Notes under the pieces: model-generated
Told to the model about the DNA's origin: nothing
The model's database searches: none
Seen by the model: the letters and a program-made list of their open reading frames with translations, nothing else
Part shown: positions 53,150 through 61,922 of the stretch, piece by piece
Numbering within the stretch: position 1 is the first letter of the stretch
Layout: each line of letters begins with the position of its first letter
Assembly: GCA_017645765.1 (NCBI GenBank)
Contig: JAGCNV010000057.1
Coordinates: forward strand, 1-64,000
Reading direction: 5' to 3'
Length of the DNA: 64,000 nt
From: a bacterium
Lineage (GTDB): Bacteria; UBP6; UBA1177
Translations under genes and position numbers: made by a program

Positions 53150-54466
53150 TCACCTTATAATATCTGCAATAAAATCAGTACCTTCCCTTGAAGTTATCCT
53201 GCATTTAAGGATGCTTCCCTCTTTTTCGCCTTCAAGGTTCGTAATTATCGTGATTCCGTCAATTTCAGGCGCCTGGTTCCAGCATCTGCCGACCGGAACT
53301 TTGAGTTCGGGGTCAATCCCTTCGTAAAGCACTTCGCACTCTTTGCCGACGAACCTTTCGAGGCGTTTTTCCATGCACTCGTGAGTCGCTTTTTCGATTT
53401 CGGCAAACCTTGCATCGGCCGTTTTTGAAGCGACAGCGCGCATTTTGAACGATGCCGAAGACTCCTCTTTCGAATATTTGAATGCGCCGATATAGTCGAA
53501 AAACCCTTTTTCGATGAAGGCTTTCAGCAGTTCGTGATCCTCTTTTTTCTCTGCCGGGAAAGATGAAATCACGGTCGTTCTGAGAAGATAATTTTCGCCG
53601 AAAACATCTTTTATCATATCAATCAGGCTGTAAATATCCTGCTCGCCGTAGCGCCTGTTCATCGCCTTTAAAACTGTACTTGAAATATGCTGGATAGGCA
53701 CTTCGAGATAGTTGTGCATTTTTTCGGAATCCCTGATAGCTTCAAGCAGTTCTCTGTCAATTCCGGACGGATAGAGATACATCACGCGGAATCTGAAACC
53801 GCCTTTCAGAGCGTTGAGCGCGCGTATAAGTTTTTTAAGCGACGAATTGGTTTTCGAGCCGTACTGCGTCGTGTCCTGTGCAATTACAACGATCTCTTTA
53901 ACACCGGTCTTTATCAGGTTTTCGGCTTCGGCGACGATGTCTTTCAGCGGACGTTCGCGGTATCTTCCGCGGATATGCGGGATCGAGCAGTAAGCACAGA
54001 AGTTGTCGCACCCGTCGGCGATTTTGAGATAAGCCGTCCAGGGAGAATAAGTAAGGACACGTCCCATCGCGGAGGAATAAAGGAATTCTGACTTTCCGCC
54101 TTTTCCTCTGTAGCCTTCGTTCCAGTGCGCAGATACGATTTTTTCTATATTCGGAATGTCGTTCACGCTGAAAATGAAATCGGCTTCCGGAAGCATCTCT
54201 CCCAGATTCGGATAAAGCTGCGGCAGACAGCCCATGACAGCGATTTTAGCCCCTTTTTTGAGACCGCCGTGAAGTTCGAAAAAAGAGTTGACCGACTCTT
54301 CGCGGGCGTCGTTTATAAAACTGCATGTGTTGAGAATCACCAGGTCGGCCTTGCCCGAATTTTCGGCAATCCCCCATCCTTTATCGAGAAACTGAGCTAT
54401 AACGACTTCGGAATCGACCCTGTTTTTCGGGCATCCTAGCGAGCAGCAGAACAACATTTTTTTCAT
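53150..54466 (-). CDS. rimO: Ribosomal protein S12 methylthiotransferase
   Basis: 438 residues from the ATG at 54,466 with GGAGA six bases upstream; an earlier in-frame ATG at 54,478 is less well placed. The N-terminal iron-sulfur Cys residues lie in CCSLGCPKNRVDSE, NTCSFINDA and GCLPQLYP. The radical-SAM CxxxCxxC is CDNFCAYC, and a TRAM domain ends the protein (GKECEVLYEGIDPE). It adds a methylthio group to an Asp of protein S12; SLGCPKNRVD separates it from MiaB. Confidence 0.95.
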   Translation of the reverse strand: MKKMLFCCSLGCPKNRVDSEVVIAQFLDKGWGIAENSGKADLVILNTCSFINDAREESVNSFFELHGGLKKGAKIAVMGCLPQLYPNLGEMLPEADFIFSVNDIPNIEKIVSAHWNEGYRGKGGKSEFLYSSAMGRVLTYSPWTAYLKIADGCDNFCAYCSIPHIRGRYRERPLKDIVAEAENLIKTGVKEIVVIAQDTTQYGSKTNSSLKKLIRALNALKGGFRFRVMYLYPSGIDRELLEAIRDSEKMHNYLEVPIQHISSTVLKAMNRRYGEQDIYSLIDMIKDVFGENYLLRTTVISSFPAEKKEDHELLKAFIEKGFFDYIGAFKYSKEESSASFKMRAVASKTADARFAEIEKATHECMEKRLERFVGKECEVLYEGIDPELKVPVGRCWNQAPEIDGITIITNLEGEKEGSILKCRITSREGTDFIADIIR

Positions 54467-54493
54467 AAATCTCTCCAATGAAAAAACAAGGCT

Positions 54494-55252
54494 TTATAAC
54501 ACGCCGGTGTGTTTGAGAAGTTTATAAGTATTGAGAATAACTACGAGGACTCCGACCATTCCAAGCATGAGCTTGACCGGGATCTTTTTGCAGAGATATG
54601 CGCCGAGAGGTGCCGCGATCATTCCGCCGATGATAAGGCCGACAATGATCTCGGTGTAGTTTTTGAAGTCTCCTATCATCGCGACGAAGGTTGTCGTTTC
54701 GGCAATCGTTACGAAAAACTCAGCCGTGTTGACTGTGCCGATCGTTCTCGGAACATCGTGGCCAGAGGCTAAAAGCGTGCTTGTTACGACAGGGCCCCAG
54801 CCGCCGCCGCCCATAGCATCCGTGAAACCGCCGACGAAACCGAGCGGGATAGTGTAGTTGCCGTATTCACGCGGTTTGCCGAGCTTCCTGAATATTTTTG
54901 AAAAAATAAATACGCCCATAACGAGAAGATAGATGTCGATAACGATATCAAGTTCGCGGCTTTCAAAGTTGACAAGGAGATACGCGCCGACAACTCCGCC
55001 TAAAATTCCGGTGAAAAGAAGGCGGAAAAAAAGCCCTTTGTGGACGTTTTTCATTTTAAGGTGAGAAAGTCCCGAAACGAGAGTGGTGAAAATCTCCGAA
55101 ACGTGGACACATGCGCTTGAGATCGCGCTCGGAACACCCGCAGTCCTCAAAAAAGTGTTAGAACTTACGCCGTAACCCATACCGAGCGAACCGTCGATCA
55201 TTTCCGCGGCAAAACCAAGAAGAATGTATATTACAATTTGAGCAGAGAACAT
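54494..55252 (-). CDS. TauE/SafE-family anion exporter
   Basis: 252 residues with about eight hydrophobic segments. The N-terminal EMIDGSLGMGYGVSSNTFL and the internal FVGGFTDAMGGGGWGPVVTS are the repeated Gly-rich motifs of the TauE/SafE sulfite-exporter family. It may carry sulfite or sulfoacetate-type organosulfur anions; substrate unassigned. cstA lies upstream on the same strand, 15 bases away. Confidence 0.9.
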   Translation of the reverse strand: MFSAQIVIYILLGFAAEMIDGSLGMGYGVSSNTFLRTAGVPSAISSACVHVSEIFTTLVSGLSHLKMKNVHKGLFFRLLFTGILGGVVGAYLLVNFESRELDIVIDIYLLVMGVFIFSKIFRKLGKPREYGNYTIPLGFVGGFTDAMGGGGWGPVVTSTLLASGHDVPRTIGTVNTAEFFVTIAETTTFVAMIGDFKNYTEIIVGLIIGGMIAAPLGAYLCKKIPVKLMLGMVGVLVVILNTYKLLKHTGVL

Positions 55253-55267
55253 TTAAACTCCTAAAAA

Positions 55268-56911
55268 CTATGCTTTTTTAGCTGAACCGATCTTTTTGCA
55301 GCCTTCTATGATCATAAGAACTGCAAGAACGACAAGGACAACAGCAACCGAACCGAGGAAATAGTTCGGAGCAGCTACAAAATATTTCCAGATCATCCAG
55401 CAGAGTGCGAAAATCGTCATGGCAAGCATGAAAACCGTCGCCCAGAGCGTATATCTGATAGGTTTGTTCTTCGAATAAAGGTAAGCGGTGAGTATTATGA
55501 AAACAAGTGCCGCAACAAGCTGGTTTGCCGCGCCGAAAAGAGGCCATACGCTTGCCCACGAATCGGTAATGCCGAGCAGGAATGCCGGAATTATCGCGAC
55601 TACCGTGTAGAAATACTTGTTCTGAAGTTTTGCGGGAAGTTTGTCGCCTACCATTTCGTTCGTGAGGAATCTCGCAAGTCTGACGCTTGTGTCGAGAGTC
55701 GTCATGATGAAGACGTTGACGATCGAGACACCGATGACAGGACCGACTTCACTGTTGAAAATAAAGGATGTAAGTCTGCCGAAACCTTTTCCGTAAACAG
55801 TGAGCGGACCGCCTGATTTAAAAATATTCTGAAGCTGGCCGTCTCCGGTTCCCCATGTCAGAGCAGCGCCTGCGATGATGACGCAGACTATGCCGATGAT
55901 AGTTTCCATGAGCATTCCGCCGAAGCCTACGAACATTGCGTCTTTCTCTTTGTCAAGCTGTTTGGAAGTCGTTCCCGAAGCGATGATGCTGTGGAAACCG
56001 GAAACAGCGCCGCATGCAATGATTATGAAAAGGAATGGAACGAGCGGTCCCTGAGCTGAATCTTTGAAAGTTTCTTCAATAATAAAAGGAGCGTTCATGT
56101 CGGGATGAACTACAATAATCCCGATAAACGCCAGTGTTATGCCGATGATGAGGACCCAGCTTGAAATGTAGTCGCGCGGCTGGAGAAGGATCCAGACCGG
56201 TGTTACCGAAGCAACGACTCCGTAGATCATGAGAAGCGTGAACCAGATCTGATAAGCGGTCTTTTCCGTGCCGACCGTAATCGGGAACTTGAAGCCGAGC
56301 CAGATAAGGAAAATCAGTCCGGCGATCGCGATTATCGTGTTTGCCCAGAGAGGCAGCCATCTGTTTTTACTGATGACACCGAAAAGCATTGCAAGAGGAA
56401 TGAGCGCGAAAGTCGGGATCACAAGTTCAGCTTTTTTGATAAGCGCTACTGTCGCCATATTGGCGAAGACCGAGATTACAAGGATGATCGTGAGCCAGAC
56501 AAAAACCAGAAAGAGGAATTTTGCCCGCTTTGAAACATATTTTTCCGCATTATCGGGAATGCTGACTCCCTGATGGCGTACTGAGATCATAAGAGAAAGA
56601 TAGTCGTGGACCGCGCCGATGAAAACACCTGCGACAAGCAGCCATATCGCGGCAGGACCCCATCCGAAGAATACTACAGCCGTGATCGGGCCTACGATCG
56701 GACCTGCGCCTGCGATCGACGAGAAGTGATGTCCGAAAAGGACTATCGAAGGAGCGGGATAGAAATCGACGTTATCCTTCAGAGCGTGCGAAGGAGTCGG
56801 ATTTTCGTCGACCGGGTCGATAAGTTTCTTTTTAATTACGTTGTTGCCGTACCAGAAGTAGGCGACGATGACCCACAAAAGCGAAAAAACAAGAATGTAG
56901 ATACTGTTCAT
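55268..56911 (-). CDS. cstA: CstA carbon-starvation permease
   Basis: 547 residues, many hydrophobic segments, shorter than the ~700 of Escherichia coli CstA. Motifs: FGHHFSSIAGAGPIVGPITAV near the start (residues ~53-75), GAVHDYLSLMISVRHQG, and CGAVSGFHSIIASGTTSKQL. Family members carry peptides or pyruvate and act in carbon-starved cells. It is read towards the TauE-type gene; the repeat at 56,989-57,060 lies upstream. Confidence 0.94.
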   Translation of the reverse strand: MNSIYILVFSLLWVIVAYFWYGNNVIKKKLIDPVDENPTPSHALKDNVDFYPAPSIVLFGHHFSSIAGAGPIVGPITAVVFFGWGPAAIWLLVAGVFIGAVHDYLSLMISVRHQGVSIPDNAEKYVSKRAKFLFLVFVWLTIILVISVFANMATVALIKKAELVIPTFALIPLAMLFGVISKNRWLPLWANTIIAIAGLIFLIWLGFKFPITVGTEKTAYQIWFTLLMIYGVVASVTPVWILLQPRDYISSWVLIIGITLAFIGIIVVHPDMNAPFIIEETFKDSAQGPLVPFLFIIIACGAVSGFHSIIASGTTSKQLDKEKDAMFVGFGGMLMETIIGIVCVIIAGAALTWGTGDGQLQNIFKSGGPLTVYGKGFGRLTSFIFNSEVGPVIGVSIVNVFIMTTLDTSVRLARFLTNEMVGDKLPAKLQNKYFYTVVAIIPAFLLGITDSWASVWPLFGAANQLVAALVFIILTAYLYSKNKPIRYTLWATVFMLAMTIFALCWMIWKYFVAAPNYFLGSVAVVLVVLAVLMIIEGCKKIGSAKKA

Positions 56912-56988
56912 TTTTCACCTCGAAAAATAAAAAAACCGGAGAATTTTAATGAGAAGCCGAAAAAAAACAAGGTCTTGTCGTGACGTTC

Positions 56989-57060
56989 TTGTCAACGCCG
57001 CCAAACTTTTGTCGATACTTCGATATTTCGGCATTTCGATATTTCGAAAGGCGGCGAATC
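56989..57060. repeat. Palindromic element related to 25,129-25,187
   Basis: Arms CGCCGCC (56,996-57,002) and GGCGGCG (57,050-57,056) enclose TCGATACTTCGATATTTCGG-type repeats. Its reverse complement matches the mfd-side element (CGATTCGCCGCCTTTCGA and TCGACAAAAGTTTGGCGGCG), with a longer loop. Confidence 0.65.
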
Positions 57061-57064
57061 GTTA

Positions 57065-58717
57065 TTATCGATCAGAACCGTTATTTCGATTTGCCTTTTT
57101 TCCCGTCTTTTTCTCTGTTCTCCCCAGCCTGTCGAGCAGAAAAAGCCCGAAAGTGATGTAAACGAGCCAGATGAACCAGTTCCCGAATTTCTGGTAGACA
57201 GTATCGATTTTGTAAACCGGAACATTGCGGTTGATCGTGGTTCTTTCGAGGAATCTCGTTGCATTTTCGATCGTTCCGTCGGGAAGAAGAATTTCGCTGA
57301 TCCCGACATTCGCGCTGCGGACGATCGTTCTGCCGGTTTCGACCGCACGGAAAGGATAAAACATGCCGTGCTGGAATGTTTCACTCGAATCGCCGAACCA
57401 TGCATCGTTGCTGATGTTGACTAAGATTTCAGCTCCGTTGTCGACAAAACCGGCGACGTTTTCGCTGAAAGTTCCGTCGTAGCAGATAAGGATCGATGCC
57501 TTAAAATCGCCGTAATCGTAGACCGTGTGTTCTGTTCCGCGGACGAAATCGCCCGAAAATTCTGGAACGAGTATCGAAAGTCCGAGCGATCGAAGAACAT
57601 TGCTGTAAGGAAGATATTCACCGAACGGAGCAAGTTTGATTTTTTTATAAATTTCGCGGATTCTGCCGTCCTGAACAAACCCTGCCGCATTGTAGTAACT
57701 CATATCAGTCTTGTCTACCATATCCAAACCGACGATCTGCTTCGGAAAGTTGTATGCCCGCGTAAAATAGCGCTCCATTACATAGTCGAAATTGTCGAAA
57801 CCTATCGGGATTCTGAGGGGCATCGCCGCTTCATACCAGACAACAAGGTCGGTGTCGCGGTCAAAACTGTTGAGCTGGTCTATAAAAACGCTGAGCATTT
57901 CAAACACAGTTTCTTCTTTCGCGTTGATGTCATACTGATTTATCGCAGGCTGCATCAGCGCGACTTTTATCTCTTTTTCTGGAAGAGTTGACTTGAAGGA
58001 AATCAGTTTGTAAGCCGAATATGAAAAAAGAAGCGTCAGCACAACCGCAAGAACAATCCCCTCTTTTTTATTCTGTTTTCTGAAAATCACAGTGTAGGCG
58101 TAAAGCGAGATCCATGCGATCATGAACGAAATTATGTAGACGGAACCAAGCGAAGCCCACTGAAGAATGACTTTGTTCAAATACTGCGAGTGTCCGAGCG
58201 CCGCCCAGAAGAAATCAACCGGAAAAAAGGTGCGCAGAAATTCGACCGCAGTCCATAAAACCGCAATGAACCACGGCTTGAGAGGAAGCGGAGAACCGTC
58301 TTCTGCTGTTATTGCAGCACCGAAAGTGCCGGAATTTGCCGGTTTTTTGGCGAAAAAGCGGCAGAGAACAAAAAATAAAAGCCAGTAAGTGCCGAGGATC
58401 ATGAACATTAAAATCAGAGCAAGAATGCCTTCGACCACACCAAGACCACCGTAAATATGAAGGGAATAGAATATCCAGTAAAAAACGAAGGCATTCGCAG
58501 GCATCGTAATCAGATATATCGCGAGCACCTTCTTTTTGAATGTCGGACAGCTGTTCAAAACATGGAAAAACAGCGGCATAACAGGAAAAATCAGAACCCA
58601 GCCCATCAGCTGATGCAGAAAAACCGGTTCACTGCTGCCTGGAATAACGAACGGAAAACTGAGTGCAAAACAGAAAATGAAGAAAAAAGCTGCGGCAAAA
58701 ATCTTTATTTTAGGCAT
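57065..58717 (-). CDS. lnt: Apolipoprotein N-acyltransferase
   Basis: 550 residues. The N-terminal ~220 residues hold about six membrane segments, followed by a nitrilase-type domain with the catalytic triad Glu (LVVWYEAAMPL), Lys (KIKLAPFGEYLPY) and Cys (LICYDGTF). A last membrane segment precedes the basic tail. It adds the third acyl chain to lipoproteins, in keeping with the many lipoproteins encoded here. ybeY and the PgpH-like gene are directly upstream and probably cotranscribed. Confidence 0.93.
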   Translation of the reverse strand: MPKIKIFAAAFFFIFCFALSFPFVIPGSSEPVFLHQLMGWVLIFPVMPLFFHVLNSCPTFKKKVLAIYLITMPANAFVFYWIFYSLHIYGGLGVVEGILALILMFMILGTYWLLFFVLCRFFAKKPANSGTFGAAITAEDGSPLPLKPWFIAVLWTAVEFLRTFFPVDFFWAALGHSQYLNKVILQWASLGSVYIISFMIAWISLYAYTVIFRKQNKKEGIVLAVVLTLLFSYSAYKLISFKSTLPEKEIKVALMQPAINQYDINAKEETVFEMLSVFIDQLNSFDRDTDLVVWYEAAMPLRIPIGFDNFDYVMERYFTRAYNFPKQIVGLDMVDKTDMSYYNAAGFVQDGRIREIYKKIKLAPFGEYLPYSNVLRSLGLSILVPEFSGDFVRGTEHTVYDYGDFKASILICYDGTFSENVAGFVDNGAEILVNISNDAWFGDSSETFQHGMFYPFRAVETGRTIVRSANVGISEILLPDGTIENATRFLERTTINRNVPVYKIDTVYQKFGNWFIWLVYITFGLFLLDRLGRTEKKTGKKANRNNGSDR

Positions 58718-59188
58718 TTACTCTTCGCCGCGCCCTTTCCACTGAGGAAAAATCTGCTTCATAACCACGATCTCGGCTTCACGCATCTTTGCGCGCTCGG
58801 CTGCTTTGTGATGATCAAAACCCAAAAGGTGAAGAATGCCGTGAACGACCATGAAAATCATTTCTTCTTCAAAAGTCGTTCCGTATTTTTCGGCATGATT
58901 TGCGACAACATCGGTGCAAATGAAGATATCACCGAGAAGATAAGGGGCGTATTCGGCACCCTCGCCTTCCGCAAAAGCGAAGGAAATAACGTCTGTAGTC
59001 CGGTCTATATGCCTGTAATTGTTATTTATGTCCCTTATACCGGCTTCATCTGTAAAAATCACCGAAACTTCATAAGGATCAGTCGTTTTCAGATTTTTAT
59101 ATTTCAGCGCCGCACGTACCGCCTTGCGCATACCGGCTTTCAAACCGCCCGGCGCATAGTCGCATTCCGAAAAAAACGCTATTTTCAT
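58718..59188 (-). CDS. ybeY: Endoribonuclease YbeY
   Basis: 156 residues. The zinc motif HGILHLLGFDH is complete, and VISFAFAEGEG and YLLGDIFIC fit the family. It acts in 16S rRNA maturation and ribosome quality control. Its start overlaps the stop of the PgpH-like gene (ATGA), and lnt starts right after its stop. Confidence 0.95.
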   Translation of the reverse strand: MKIAFFSECDYAPGGLKAGMRKAVRAALKYKNLKTTDPYEVSVIFTDEAGIRDINNNYRHIDRTTDVISFAFAEGEGAEYAPYLLGDIFICTDVVANHAEKYGTTFEEEMIFMVVHGILHLLGFDHHKAAERAKMREAEIVVMKQIFPQWKGRGEE

Positions 59189-61815
59189 TTGGTCTCCTGC
59201 TCTTTCTGATCAGTTTCCTTAGCCTTGTCCTGCGGATACTTGACTCTGCCGTGATATATTCCGGAAAATGTATTGACAAGAGAATCTTCTATTATCTGAA
59301 GGTCTTTCGTCGTAATATTACAGTGTACGAACTGATTCTCTCTGATTTTACCTGCCATGATCTCCTGAACTCTTGTTTTAATACCGTTTTCAGTCTTTTT
59401 ATCCATCGAACGGATCGCAGCTTCGCAGCTGTCGGCAATCATCAGAAGTGCTGTCTCTTTCGAACGAGGCGAAGGTCCTGCATACTTGAATTCAGCTTCA
59501 GAAACATTCGGATCAAGTTCTTTCGCTTTTTTGTAGAAATATCCGACGAGCGTCGTGCCGTGATGCTCGACTATCGCCGATTCAATTTCTTCTCCGAGAT
59601 GATATTTTTTGGCAAGTTCAAGACCGTATTTCACATGGTTCGTTATGATTCTCGCAGACATTGTCGGTCGGTAGTTGTCGTGCGCATTCTTCCTGTCGCG
59701 CTGGTTTTCAGTGAAATATTCAGGTCTTTCAAGCTTCCCGATGTCGTGGAAATAAGCCATGACCTTGCATTTAAGCGGGTTAAGCCCAAGTTCGCGCGCC
59801 GCGACTTCGACAAGCGATGCGACCGTAAGCGAATGCTGGTAGGTTCCGTTCGCATATACTGACATCTGCTTGATAAGTTCGTTGCTCATTGTCGAATAGC
59901 CGACATATTTGATGTTCGTTACGTAATCCAAAGTCGATTCGAAAAGAGGTATCATTATCGTCAGCAGACCGCCGGAAAGCAATGCCGAAACAAATGCACA
60001 TACTATAGCGGCGAAAATATGTATGCCGCTGTGATTTAAAGAAAAGTCAAGCATACCTACAACAAGAGCCAGCCCCATCGAAAAAATCGAAAATTTGAAG
60101 CTCTGCCACATGATCTGACCTGAAGATTCGACGTGGAAAATGATATACATGAAAATCAGAGAACCGAAGATATAAAAAACAGGAATAAAGTAGTTTTCAG
60201 GAAAGAGCATCGTAAGCGCCGCAGAGAGAACAAAAAGGAAAAAACAGGCCGTTTCGGTATTGACCAGAACTCTTACTGCTGCAACGAAAAACGGCAGCGG
60301 AAAGAAGAAGTATATAGCTTTGTTGTCGAGAGTAACCTCCTGAATCCACGGCATCGCATAACGCAGAAGAAAAAACGCCATAAACATCAGCAAAGTCATA
60401 AGCAGAAGGTCTTTGTTGCGGTATCTGAATTTGCCTATCGAGCGGATAAAAACAAGAAAAACTATAGAAACAAATGCTGCAATATAGAAAAAATTACCGA
60501 AAAAGAAATGCTCTCCCGAAATGTTGTCGGACTGTTCCTGCATTACTTTGAAAACTTCGATATCATCTTTTGTGATCACCGCTTTGGACGAAATGACACG
60601 CTCACCTCTCGAGATTTTCCGTTCAGATCTGGGAGCGTTGTTTTTCGCCTCGATTTTGTTAAATTCGGTAATTTCAGCATTGTAGAATATCGAATCCTTC
60701 ATGGTCCATGTACCGACTTCAGCGACTGTTTCAAATCCGTGCTCAGTGAAATCGGACATATTAAGCTTATCCTTCATGTGAAGGATCTCGGCTTTGAGAG
60801 CCTGAGAATTTATTATTTTGCCTGTCTGAATGAAAAACGAGTTGATTTTTATCGCATCAGGCGAGACTTCCTGAGAATATGAATCCTTTTTTCTGACGAC
60901 GATATGCTTCGGAACATAGTCGGCAGGAATACCTTCGCGCAGAATGTAGTAGTCGTTCTGATTGAAGTAGTCTGAAATCTCGGCGATAGCGTCAGGAATA
61001 CGGGCAGGAAAAATATTGTCGGCAAGTTCACGGAAAACATAATTTGAAAGAGGTGTACCGATTATACGCTCGAAATCGTTCCGTTTTTTAAGAAAAAGAG
61101 CCGGCAGACCAGTTTTAAATTCCCGCAGTTCGCTGTTTTTACCGGAATTTATCACATAATCGGTCAGAATATCGTGAAATTCCGGCGGAAAAGGAAGATT
61201 TTTCGCTGCAATAGTCTCTTTTATATTCTCCCTCGCCGCATCACGCATCATTTTAAACGCTTCACTGAGAGCTTCTAAATTCCTCCTCTGATCAACAAAA
61301 TCGTAAGTATTCGGAACATCCTTCTGCGCCCTTTCCTGATTTTTAGATGTCTCTTCCTCGTTTATTATCGTGTAGTCCTTGTCAGCAATTATCGAATGGT
61401 CGATCGTATGACCGATATTTCTCTCATCCACAGGATAGTTTTCTTTTCCGGAATCGGGGATCAGAATCCACGAAAGAAACAGCGTAAAAACGAAAAATAT
61501 TATAAAACGCGACCTTGTATCATTCTTGCGCAGCCAGCCGACATATTTTTCAGAAAAATCATCAAATTTTTCAAGCAGCGTTACATAGTAAAATATCGCC
61601 GAAAAAACGAACCAAACCATAATTTGCGGTGAAGTTTCACGTTTTTTCTGCCATAAGTCATAGATTTTATAAGGCTTTTCAAACTTGCCGAAACGCCAGC
61701 GGAAAATATCTTCGTCTTCGTTATCGAATGATTTTTCTATAATAAATTTCAGCTTTTTAAACTCTTTTACAAGCCTGACATTCAGTTTGTCGTTTGTCTC
61801 TCTTAAACTTTCCAT
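59185..61815 (-). CDS. PgpH-like 7TM-HD cyclic-di-AMP phosphodiesterase
   Basis: 876 residues. An N-terminal membrane helix (about 107-123, RFIIFFVFTLFLSW) leads to a large extracytoplasmic domain, then seven clustered membrane helices (about 435-630) and a cytoplasmic HD domain with SLTVASLVEVAARELG, the HD pair AYFHDIGKLERPEYF and VEHHGTTLVGYFY. This is the 7TMR-HDED layout of PgpH, which hydrolyses cyclic di-AMP. Its usual neighbour ybeY is coupled to it. The cyclic-di-AMP cyclase is not in the window. Confidence 0.92.
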   Translation of the reverse strand: MESLRETNDKLNVRLVKEFKKLKFIIEKSFDNEDEDIFRWRFGKFEKPYKIYDLWQKKRETSPQIMVWFVFSAIFYYVTLLEKFDDFSEKYVGWLRKNDTRSRFIIFFVFTLFLSWILIPDSGKENYPVDERNIGHTIDHSIIADKDYTIINEEETSKNQERAQKDVPNTYDFVDQRRNLEALSEAFKMMRDAARENIKETIAAKNLPFPPEFHDILTDYVINSGKNSELREFKTGLPALFLKKRNDFERIIGTPLSNYVFRELADNIFPARIPDAIAEISDYFNQNDYYILREGIPADYVPKHIVVRKKDSYSQEVSPDAIKINSFFIQTGKIINSQALKAEILHMKDKLNMSDFTEHGFETVAEVGTWTMKDSIFYNAEITEFNKIEAKNNAPRSERKISRGERVISSKAVITKDDIEVFKVMQEQSDNISGEHFFFGNFFYIAAFVSIVFLVFIRSIGKFRYRNKDLLLMTLLMFMAFFLLRYAMPWIQEVTLDNKAIYFFFPLPFFVAAVRVLVNTETACFFLFVLSAALTMLFPENYFIPVFYIFGSLIFMYIIFHVESSGQIMWQSFKFSIFSMGLALVVGMLDFSLNHSGIHIFAAIVCAFVSALLSGGLLTIMIPLFESTLDYVTNIKYVGYSTMSNELIKQMSVYANGTYQHSLTVASLVEVAARELGLNPLKCKVMAYFHDIGKLERPEYFTENQRDRKNAHDNYRPTMSARIITNHVKYGLELAKKYHLGEEIESAIVEHHGTTLVGYFYKKAKELDPNVSEAEFKYAGPSPRSKETALLMIADSCEAAIRSMDKKTENGIKTRVQEIMAGKIRENQFVHCNITTKDLQIIEDSLVNTFSGIYHGRVKYPQDKAKETDQKEQETK

Positions 61816-61922
61816 TTTTCTCCGCAGACAAAAAACGGGGCATTATGAACCAAAAGGCCTTTCAAGTCAAAATTGTCGGGAAGAATGTTACAACGTGACG
61901 ACGTAAAGCCGTTACGACAATA

